From Lewinellaceae bacterium (GTDB lineage Bacteria > Bacteroidota > Bacteroidia > Chitinophagales > Saprospiraceae), in contig JACJXW010000005.1 of assembly GCA_020636405.1 (NCBI GenBank), positions 868,001 through 932,000 on the forward strand: a DNA stretch of 64,000 nucleotides, written 5' to 3'. The notes beneath the pieces are model-generated. The model ran no database searches and was not told the origin of the DNA. It saw only the letters and a list, made by a program, of their open reading frames with translations. Of this stretch, positions 1-6,656 are shown piece by piece; the stretch's first letter is position 1, and every line of letters starts with the position of its first letter. The position numbers and the translations under genes are program-made.

Positions 1-489
1 GGCCTCGTCCTTTTCATAGAGTTTGGGCGTGATGAGGTTGCTCTTGGCTGAAGAGATGCGGGAGCGAATGGCGTTGATGTTGTAGGCGTCTTTGCTCAGG
101 TTCATCTCTTTGACGATAGCGCTGAGCACGCTTTTGGTATCGTCGGTATCGTAGATGGTAAAGTTGGAAGGGTAGCCGATCTTATCGGCCTCAACCCGCA
201 GTATCCGGGCGAAAATGGAGTGGAAGGTGCCTGCCCACACCTTATTGGCGCGTTCGCCGACCACTTTGGCGATGCGTTCCTTCATCTCCCGGGCGGCCTT
301 ATTGGTGAAGGTCAGCGCCAGGATCTCCCAGGGCGCAACGCCCTGTTCGATCAGATGGGCAATACGGTAGGTGAGCACGCGCGTCTTGCCTGAGCCCGGC
401 CCGGCGACGACCAGCACAGGCCCTTCCGTATTCGTAACTGCGGCGCGCTGTACATCGTTGAGTTGCTGCAGGTAGTTGTTGTTTGCCAT
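1..489 (-). CDS. UvrD/PcrA-type DNA helicase, 5' part (runs off the window)
   Basis: This is the first 163 codons of a superfamily 1A 3'-5' DNA helicase; the rest lies beyond base 1. The protein starts MANNNYLQQLNDVQRAAV, which carries the Q-motif (LNDVQRAAV). The Walker A loop AGPGSGKTRVL, motif Ia TFTNKAAREMKERI and motif Ic WAGTFHSIFARILR follow with normal spacing. The only in-frame ATG that keeps the Q-motif intact is at 489. Proteins of this family unwind DNA in nucleotide excision and mismatch repair and displace RecA. It lies 58 bp downstream of the AhpD-like gene on the same strand, with an inverted repeat between them. Whether it is PcrA/UvrD or a Rep-like paralogue cannot be decided from this fragment. 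Confidence 0.93.
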   Translation of the reverse strand, partial: MANNNYLQQLNDVQRAAVTNTEGPVLVVAGPGSGKTRVLTYRIAHLIEQGVAPWEILALTFTNKAAREMKERIAKVVGERANKVWAGTFHSIFARILRVEADKIGYPSNFTIYDTDDTKSVLSAIVKEMNLSKDAYNINAIRSRISSAKSNLITPKLYEKDEA

Positions 490-518
490 CTCTTTTTATT
501 AATGAGTGAGTTAGTGTG

Positions 519-562
519 GGAGCGAAGGAGTGAGGGAGGGCTACCATTCACTCCTTCGCTCC
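519..562. repeat. Perfect 15-bp inverted repeat between the AhpD-like gene and the helicase
   Basis: Bases 519-533 (GGAGCGAAGGAGTGA) are the exact reverse complement of 548-562, with a 14-bp loop. The right arm contains the last codons and the stop of the AhpD-like gene, so the hairpin forms at its mRNA 3' end just before the helicase start. No U-tract follows directly on the minus strand. A terminator or processing/attenuation hairpin is possible; a chance duplication of the gene end is the alternative. Confidence 0.55.
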
Positions 563-904
563 TTCATTCCCTTCCAACGCTTCCCAGTACTCTACCGCCC
601 GCCGGGTGTGCGGGATACAGATGGAGCCGCCCACCAGGTTGGCGATGGCGAAGACTTCATACAATTCGGCGCGGGTAACGCCCAACTCGTAGCAGGTGCC
701 CAGGTGGTAGCGGATGCAGTCGTCGCAGCGCAGCACCATGGAAGCCACCAGTCCGAGCAGCTCTTTCGTCTTCTGCGAAAGCGCCCCCTCTTGATAAGCA
801 TTTGTATCGAGATTGAAAAATCGCTTTAGTACTTTATTATCCTCCGCCAGGATTTTCTCATTCATCCGGGCCCTGTAGTCGTTGAATTCACTTACTAGAG
901 ACAT
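548..904 (-). CDS. Carboxymuconolactone decarboxylase / AhpD-like protein
   Basis: A 118-residue all-helical protein of the CMD/AhpD superfamily. The family signature is visible as C60-D-D-C63-I-R-Y-H67, the redox CxxC pair followed by the conserved histidine, and the C-terminal half (ELYEVFAIANLVGGS) is also typical. Family members are small cytoplasmic peroxidase-partner or decarboxylase proteins; CxxC-containing ones usually act as thiol-disulfide reductants, so an antioxidant role is more likely than true gamma-carboxymuconolactone decarboxylation. It is divergent from iscS across a 161-bp gap and precedes the UvrD-like helicase on the same strand. The start at 904 is the first in-frame ATG and gives a family-sized product. 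Confidence 0.85.
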   Translation of the reverse strand: MSLVSEFNDYRARMNEKILAEDNKVLKRFFNLDTNAYQEGALSQKTKELLGLVASMVLRCDDCIRYHLGTCYELGVTRAELYEVFAIANLVGGSICIPHTRRAVEYWEALEGNEGAKE

Positions 905-1065
905 AATCTTGGTAGTTTATGGTGAGTTGCTGGTTGCCGGTTGCCGGCAAAAAGAATTACCAATGGCCAACAACTAAAAATTTGCTGTATGCGGGGCAAA
1001 AGTAGGGAAAAACCATCTTATCCTCAATTTCGTTATCTTTCCTGAATCGAAAACAAGAAATTTTC

Positions 1066-2259
1066 ATGCCGGACGCTTTGATATACCTCGACAACAACGC
1101 CACTACCCCCTGCGATCCCCGCGTGGTGGAGGCCATGCTGCCCTATTTCTACGAAAAACCGGGCAATGCCGCCAGCCGCAATCACCCCTTCGGCTGGGTG
1201 GCCGACGAGGCGGTAAAGCAGGCGCGGGCCCAGGTGGCCCAGCTCATTCAGGCCGATCCCCGGGAGATCATTTTCACCTCCGGCGCTACCGAGTCCGACA
1301 ACTTGGCCTTGAAAGGGGTGTTCGAACTCTACCGCCGTAAGGGCGCCCACATCATTACGGTGAAAACCGAGCACAAGGCGGTGCTCGACGCCTGCGCCCA
1401 TCTGGAAAAGATGGGCGCCGAGGTGACTTACCTGGATGTCGATGCCGATGGTTTGATCAGCCTGGAAGCGCTCGACGCTTCCATTCGTCCGGATACGGTC
1501 CTGGTGTCCGTTATGTGGGCCAACAACGAGACCGGCGTCATCCAGCCTATGAAGGCCATCGGTGATATTTGCGACAAACACGGCGTTTTGCTGATGAGCG
1601 ACGCCACCCAGGCGGTGGGCAAGATCCCGGTCGACCCCAAAGCGGCGGGCGTACACCTGATGGCCTTCACCGCCCATAAGATGTACGGGCCCAAGGGGGC
1701 CGGCGCCCTCTATGTCAGCCGCCGGCAACCCCGTGTAAAGTTGGCCCCGCAGATCGACGGCGGCGGCCACGAGCAGGGCATGCGCTCGGGAACGCTCAAC
1801 GTGCCGGGCATCGTCGGCTTCGGCAAGGCGGCCGAACTGGCCGGCCAGGAGATGGAGCAAGAGGCCCTTCGCCTCCGGGTCTTGCGTGATAAACTGGAAA
1901 AGGCATTGCTGGAGCGGGTGGAAGAATCTTTTGTCAACGGCAGCCGGGAGCACCGGCTCGGGCACGTTGTCAACATCGCCTTTCGCCATGCGGAAGCGGA
2001 AGGGGTGATGATGACTTTCAATCAAAGAGTGGCCCTTTCTTCCGGCTCCGCCTGCACTTCGGCCTCAGTGGAGCCCTCGCACGTCCTCACCGCCATGGGC
2101 CGCAGCAGTGGGCTGGCCCACAGTTCGTTGCGCTTCAGCCTGGGCCGCTTCAATACGGAGGAGGAGGTAGCCTATGCTATCGAGGCCGTCGTACAGGGCG
2201 TCGAAAAGGTCAGAGGGATGAGCCCGGTGTGGGAGCTGTTTAAGGAAGGGATATTGTGA
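1066..2259 (+). CDS. iscS: Cysteine desulfurase (IscS/NifS family)
   Basis: A 397-residue PLP enzyme that removes sulfur from cysteine as a persulfide for Fe-S clusters and thio-modified tRNA. The N-terminus IYLDNNATTPCDPRVVEAM, the PLP lysine in TAHKMYGPKGAG (K205) and the active-site loop SSGSACTSASVEPSHVL (catalytic C330) are all present. The short SSGSACTS loop and the length near 400 residues place it in group I (IscS) rather than SufS. No iscU is adjacent; an A-type carrier lies 2.8 kb downstream past the TonB receptor. A 24-bp palindrome lies just after its stop. IscS is the best name, although a NifS-like role in another pathway cannot be ruled out. Confidence 0.92.
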   Translation: MPDALIYLDNNATTPCDPRVVEAMLPYFYEKPGNAASRNHPFGWVADEAVKQARAQVAQLIQADPREIIFTSGATESDNLALKGVFELYRRKGAHIITVKTEHKAVLDACAHLEKMGAEVTYLDVDADGLISLEALDASIRPDTVLVSVMWANNETGVIQPMKAIGDICDKHGVLLMSDATQAVGKIPVDPKAAGVHLMAFTAHKMYGPKGAGALYVSRRQPRVKLAPQIDGGGHEQGMRSGTLNVPGIVGFGKAAELAGQEMEQEALRLRVLRDKLEKALLERVEESFVNGSREHRLGHVVNIAFRHAEAEGVMMTFNQRVALSSGSACTSASVEPSHVLTAMGRSSGLAHSSLRFSLGRFNTEEEVAYAIEAVVQGVEKVRGMSPVWELFKEGIL

Positions 2260-2288
2260 GGTTCGGAGTTCGGTATTCGGTGGCCGGA

Positions 2289-2330
2289 GTTCGGGGTTCG
2301 CGAACCCCGAACCCCGAACCCCGTTTAACA
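2289..2330. terminator. 24-bp perfect palindrome plus CCCCGAA repeats between convergent genes
   Basis: Bases 2289-2312 form a perfect 24-bp palindrome (half-site GTTCGGGGTTCG) directly between the ends of iscS and the convergent TonB receptor gene. It is followed by tandem CCCCGAA heptamers and preceded by degenerate GTTCGG/ATTCGG units. A GC-rich hairpin between convergent genes fits a bidirectional transcription stop, but there is no clean T-run. It also resembles the degenerate ATTCGNN repeats seen in other gaps of this window. Confidence 0.5.
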
Positions 2331-2333
2331 GGC

Positions 2334-4724
2334 TCACCACTCCCAGCTGGCGCCGATGACCGGGATGAAACCGAACCAGTTCTTATGGTCCGCAGGGTAC
2401 AGGTAACCGCCATTGCCGTCCGGCACGAGGTTGCCTTCATCGTTGGTCACATCGAGGTCATATTTGCGGAGGTTCTCCCGGTTGTAAACGTTGATCAGGT
2501 GAACGAAAGTAGTGATCCTGCCCTTTTTAGCCTGGAAATGGCGGTTGGCACGCAGGTCCATCCGGTGGTAGGCCGGGTATTCTACGCCATTGAATTCCTC
2601 GTGTACCTGATAAAAATGGAGGTTGCCATCCGGAAGGGACTGGTAGGTATAATGATAATTAGTCCGGGGCCATCCTACATAATACTGCCAGGACACGTTG
2701 AAATGCCATTTGTCATTCGGGCGGTAGTTTACGTCTGCATAAACAGTGTGGCGTTGATTGTTGAGCCGGGGATGCTTGCCGGTTCGGGCAGACAGCAGGC
2801 CGTCGAATTCAATGTCGGTAATGTTGTCCTCTGCCTTGGCCAGGGCATAACTGAACCACCAGGATATCCGTTTTCCGATATCGTACTTCAGGAATACTTC
2901 GATGCCTCTGGCCGTTGCGCCGTCGATCTCCAGCCTCACCACGTCGTTCCTGGATTCGGGGAAGACTTCCCAGGGGTCTCTCAGGTTCTGGTAGGTGGGG
3001 CTGATGTTGGAAATGTCCTTGTAATAACCTTCAATTCGGAAGTTGATGCCATTGGAAAAGAGGTGTTCGAAGCCCAGTACATAATGCTTCGATAGCTCGG
3101 CCGGATTGAATTGATCCCCGTTGTGGTTGACGTCCAGGTTGTTGATGAACTGCGTCTGGTAGAAATAGCCCCAGGCGCCCCGCAGGAAGGTGTTCTCCGC
3201 GAAGGCGTAAGCAAAACCGAGGCGGGGGCTCCACAATTTGTCATTGGTATAGGAAGCATAGTCATACCGGAAGCCCGCCTCCAGGATGAGCTTGCGCAGT
3301 ACCTTCAACCGGCTGGAAAGGTATGCGCTGGCCAGTTGGCCGGAAGGTTTGATGTCAATGTCTATCTGCTCGCTGTAGTTGATGAGGCTGTCCTGAGCAT
3401 TGATGCGGATATCCGTAATGGAATTGTGATACCGGTATTCGGCATTGAGCTGCCGGGCCTCGATACCGCCTTTGAGGATGAACCGGTTGGAGGCTTCCCA
3501 GTTCCAGTCCTGCTTCAGCCCTACGAATGCATAACTTCTTTCATCTTTTAGGTCGAAGTCCCCTTTATCGGTGTAATCGATCTTGCTGAACAGGCCCCTG
3601 CGGTTGTGGGTGATGTAGCCGGAATAGAGCAGCGTCTGGGAGGATAGGTTCGGCCTGTAGTAGGAACTCAGGGTCAGCCAGCCGTAGGTATTCCCGTATT
3701 CCGTGTCGTGGCGGTCGAAGTTGTCCGGTTTGATATCTCGGATCTTGGTTCTATCGCCGGAGCGCAGGGCGTGGAAGGACAGGGTGTGTTTGTCATTCAG
3801 GTTGTAGGACACCTTAGCCAGGGCGTCGTAAAATATGGGCGTGTTTTCCGTTTCACCGATAAGGGAAAAAGTGGCGTCCAGCATTCCTCTGCGGCCGGAG
3901 AGGATGTAGGAGCCTTTGTTATCTGCGAATTTTCCATCGGCGTATACCCGGGCATTCATGATGCTGAGGCCTACGGAAGTGTGCCGCTGGTTGTCGGCTA
4001 TCCGTTTGGTATGCATATTGAAAACGCCGCTCTGGCGCATGCCATATTCTGCCGGGAATCCGCCGGTGATCAGGTCGATCCCCTGGATGGCTTCGATATC
4101 CACGATGCTGAACAGGCCGCCGGCAAAATCCCGTTGGTGGAAGGGCTCGTAGAGTTCCATCCCATCGAGGGTGATGAGGACTTCATCGGATTCGCCGCCG
4201 CGAACCGTAAATTTCGAGGAGAAGTCATTGGAAGAAACCCCCGGGAGGCGGGTCACTGCGCGGGTGATGTCTTCTGCCCACGACATATTCTTGAGGTCTT
4301 TTTCCGTCAGGGTTTGCCGGGAGAGGGGGGCGCCGCCCATGATCGAGAAGCGGCCGGGCGTAACGGTCACCGTGCTCAGGGAGAAGGCCTCCTCTTCCAT
4401 TTGCACAATGCCAATATCAAGTATTTCATCTTTGCCGACCTTTAAATTTTCCAGGCGTTTTTTGGCATATCCCAGAAAAGATAAGGATAGGGTGTATTCT
4501 CCCGGCGGCAGGCGCGGGATCAGGAAGCTTCCATCTTCTTCAGTGGCCGTGCCCACTTTGATTTCTTCGATCATGACGTGAACGCCAGGAAGAGGCTCCT
4601 GGTATTCTCCTTCCAGTACGAGGCCTTTGATCCCTCCGTTTTCCGTTTTTACCTGAGCATTGCTGTTGTGGCTGAGCAGCAGGCATAGGAACACCATAAG
4701 AACTACTAGTGCATTTCTCATCAT
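2334..4724 (-). CDS. TonB-dependent outer-membrane receptor with carboxypeptidase-regulatory-like N-terminal domain
   Basis: A 796-residue outer-membrane receptor. A signal peptide (about residues 1-24, ending SNAQ) is followed by a CarboxypepD_reg-like beta-sandwich (about 34-110, with PLPGVHV and TATEEDGSFLIPRLPPGEY), the plug (about 130-235, with FTVRGGESDEVLITLDGMEL) and a 22-stranded-type barrel ending in an aromatic residue (...GASWEW). The ATG at 4724 is chosen because the upstream in-frame ATG would put 32 non-signal residues before the signal peptide. There is no SusD-like partner next to it, so a SusC-type glycan system is unlikely; the substrate is unknown. A 16-bp palindrome lies about 80 bp upstream. 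Confidence 0.92.
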   Translation of the reverse strand: MMRNALVVLMVFLCLLLSHNSNAQVKTENGGIKGLVLEGEYQEPLPGVHVMIEEIKVGTATEEDGSFLIPRLPPGEYTLSLSFLGYAKKRLENLKVGKDEILDIGIVQMEEEAFSLSTVTVTPGRFSIMGGAPLSRQTLTEKDLKNMSWAEDITRAVTRLPGVSSNDFSSKFTVRGGESDEVLITLDGMELYEPFHQRDFAGGLFSIVDIEAIQGIDLITGGFPAEYGMRQSGVFNMHTKRIADNQRHTSVGLSIMNARVYADGKFADNKGSYILSGRRGMLDATFSLIGETENTPIFYDALAKVSYNLNDKHTLSFHALRSGDRTKIRDIKPDNFDRHDTEYGNTYGWLTLSSYYRPNLSSQTLLYSGYITHNRRGLFSKIDYTDKGDFDLKDERSYAFVGLKQDWNWEASNRFILKGGIEARQLNAEYRYHNSITDIRINAQDSLINYSEQIDIDIKPSGQLASAYLSSRLKVLRKLILEAGFRYDYASYTNDKLWSPRLGFAYAFAENTFLRGAWGYFYQTQFINNLDVNHNGDQFNPAELSKHYVLGFEHLFSNGINFRIEGYYKDISNISPTYQNLRDPWEVFPESRNDVVRLEIDGATARGIEVFLKYDIGKRISWWFSYALAKAEDNITDIEFDGLLSARTGKHPRLNNQRHTVYADVNYRPNDKWHFNVSWQYYVGWPRTNYHYTYQSLPDGNLHFYQVHEEFNGVEYPAYHRMDLRANRHFQAKKGRITTFVHLINVYNRENLRKYDLDVTNDEGNLVPDGNGGYLYPADHKNWFGFIPVIGASWEW

Positions 4725-4805
4725 TGAAATACATTGAATGGTTTGAAAAAAGGGGCGAATGTTGGCGCAACAACCCCAAGGGGAAGGCCTGAGGTTATTG
4801 CACGG

Positions 4806-4821
4806 GGTGTATATATACACC
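4806..4821. promoter_or_regulatory. Perfect 16-bp palindrome GGTGTATATATACACC, candidate operator
   Basis: GGTGTATATATACACC reads the same on both strands and lies 82-97 bp upstream of the TonB receptor start codon. Its dyad symmetry and position suit a dimeric regulator of receptor expression. No regulator for it is visible nearby and no second copy was noticed in the window. Confidence 0.4.
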
Positions 4822-5007
4822 GCCTGTTTGCTGTTTCATTGACTGCATTTATATGAATACAAATTTGCCTAATTAATAAAACGCAGTAGCCTGACGGCAA
4901 GGCTGCGTGGAATCCGTTTTTTCGTCGAAAGCGTTCATTTTTTTTTGACAAGGACATTTTTCCCTCCTTTATTCCAACTTCACTTTTTCAACTCCGGCCC
5001 ATTGAAC

Positions 5008-5038
5008 TTGATTTCGTCCCGTAGTGTTACTATCTTAG
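5008..5038 (+). promoter_or_regulatory. Candidate Bacteroidota promoter for the IscA-like gene
   Basis: TTG at 5008-5010, 20 bp, then TATCTTAG at 5031-5038, close to the Bacteroidota sigma-ABfr pattern TTTG-N19-21-TAnnTTTG. It is 31 bp before the ATG at 5070. Confidence 0.4.
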
Positions 5039-5069
5039 CTTATCAAAACCGAAAAAAGCGACAACAAGT

Positions 5070-5396
5070 ATGATCTACGTTGCCGATAGCGCTAAAAGAC
5101 AGATTGCCGAGATCCGTGAACGGGAAGGGTATGGCGATGATTACTTCGTCCGGGTTTGGGTGACCAGCGGCGGTTGCTCCGGGCTGACCTACCAGATGGA
5201 GTTCTCTAACCAACCCAAGCCGGATGACCAGGAGTTTCAGGACAACGAGATCAAGGTAGTCACCGACCTGCGCAGTGTCCTCTACCTGTTCAATACGACC
5301 CTGGAATTTTCCGGCGGGTTGGACGGTAAGGGCTTCCACTTCAACAACCCGAATGCTTCGCGCACCTGTGCTTGCGGCGAAAGCTTCTCGGTATAA
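5070..5396 (+). CDS. A-type iron-sulfur carrier (IscA/ErpA/HesB family)
   Basis: A 108-residue A-type carrier that passes Fe-S clusters to apo-proteins. The three conserved cysteines are present: C36 in SGGCSGLTY and C100 and C102 in the C-terminal CACGESF motif. The length is normal for the family. The glycosyltransferase gene begins 6 bp after its stop, so the two are probably co-transcribed although their functions look unrelated. IscA, ErpA and SufA cannot be told apart by sequence alone, so no symbol is assigned. Confidence 0.93.
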   Translation: MIYVADSAKRQIAEIREREGYGDDYFVRVWVTSGGCSGLTYQMEFSNQPKPDDQEFQDNEIKVVTDLRSVLYLFNTTLEFSGGLDGKGFHFNNPNASRTCACGESFSV

Positions 5397-5402
5397 TGCT
5401 TT

Positions 5403-6557
5403 ATGTTACGCATCGGTTACGACGCCAAACGACTGTTCAATAACTTTACCGGCCTGGGCAATTACAGCCGTACTCTTCTGGCTAACCTCTCAGAGTATTA
5501 TCCTGATAATGCCTACTTCCTGTACAGCCCGAAAATTACCCGGAACGACGAAACACACTTCTTCCTGAACAGTGCCCTGTTCAATGTGCACCTTCCCAGG
5601 CGGGGCTCCAGTTCCTATTGGCGTACCATTGGCATCAGGCGCGACCTGGCTCGGCACAAGGTACAGTTGTTCCACGGACTGAGCCATGAGATCCCTCTGG
5701 GGTTGGATAAGGCCAAAATTCGGAGCATCGTTACCATCCACGACCTGGTTTTCGAGCGCTTTCCGGAGCACTACCCTTTTATCGACCGAAAGATCTACAG
5801 CCTCAAATTCCGATATGCCTGCCGCCATGCCGATCATATCGTGGCCATCAGCGAGAGCACCAAACGTGACATCATCGAGCTTTACGGCATATCACCGGAG
5901 AAGATCACCGTCATTTATCAATCCTGCCACGAGCGGTACATGGTCGAAAAATCGCGGAAGACTTTTGAGGGGCTGCGCCGCCGGTACCATCTTCCGGAAG
6001 AATACCTGCTTACCGTAGGGTCGATCACGGCGCGAAAGAACCTGATGGGGGTTATTCGCGCCCTCGAGCTCCTTCCTGAAAGCAGCCGCCTGCCGTTAGT
6101 CGTTGTCGGCAGGGGAGGGCGTTATCGCGCCAAGGTACAGGCGTTCATCCAAAAGAACCGGTTGGAGAACCTGGTACACTTCATCGATGTCAGCTTTGAT
6201 GACCTGCCGGCCGTTTATCAGAAGGCTTCTGCATTTCTCTATCCTTCCTTTTATGAGGGCTTTGGCATTCCCATTCTGGAGGCGCTTTTCAGCAAGACAC
6301 CGGTCATAACGTCCAATTTATCCTCTCTTCCTGAGGCTGTAGGCCCGGGAGCGCACCTCGTCGACCCGCATCGCCCGGAGGAAATCGCGGCCGGTATCGT
6401 GAAGATACTTTCTGATGAGGCCTATCGCCAGGGCCTTATCTCAGCGGGTTATGCCCATGCACAGCAGTTCCGGGGCGAGCCGCTGGCCGGTAAGATGATG
6501 GATCTGTATGTACAAGTGGCGGGAGGAGGCAATGCCGAGCCGGAGCCGATCACGTAG
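5403..6557 (+). CDS. GT4-family glycosyltransferase
   Basis: A 384-residue cytoplasmic GT-B glycosyltransferase. The acceptor-side N-terminus starts RIGYDAKRLFNNFTGLGNYSR, a glycine-rich beginning common in mannosyl/rhamnosyl transferases. The donor-binding half contains the retaining GT4 EX7E motif in YEGFGIPILEA, preceded by AFLYPSF. The region VTIHDLVFERFPEHYP matches family members that build surface polysaccharide or modify lipid-linked sugars. It is translated right after the A-type carrier (6-bp gap). No other polysaccharide genes are adjacent, so donor and acceptor are unknown. Confidence 0.9.
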   Translation: MLRIGYDAKRLFNNFTGLGNYSRTLLANLSEYYPDNAYFLYSPKITRNDETHFFLNSALFNVHLPRRGSSSYWRTIGIRRDLARHKVQLFHGLSHEIPLGLDKAKIRSIVTIHDLVFERFPEHYPFIDRKIYSLKFRYACRHADHIVAISESTKRDIIELYGISPEKITVIYQSCHERYMVEKSRKTFEGLRRRYHLPEEYLLTVGSITARKNLMGVIRALELLPESSRLPLVVVGRGGRYRAKVQAFIQKNRLENLVHFIDVSFDDLPAVYQKASAFLYPSFYEGFGIPILEALFSKTPVITSNLSSLPEAVGPGAHLVDPHRPEEIAAGIVKILSDEAYRQGLISAGYAHAQQFRGEPLAGKMMDLYVQVAGGGNAEPEPIT

Positions 6558-6656
6558 GCAGGTCCTTCTCCTGAAATGTACAGAAATGCATAGAAGTGGG
6601 GAAATGCGGCCCGAATTCAATCTAAGCTGGCATTTCCACCGCCCTTGTCTGCGGGC

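Larger units (their letters stand above)
4725..5069. other. Divergent intergenic region, TonB receptor / iscA
   Basis: A 345-bp AT-rich gap between divergent genes. It holds the 16-bp palindrome at 4806-4821 and a candidate promoter for the Fe-S carrier gene at 5008-5038. Nothing else with coding character is seen. Confidence 0.6.

Noticed and set aside
1033..2025. A 330-residue minus-strand open frame
   Set aside because: Antisense shadow of iscS.
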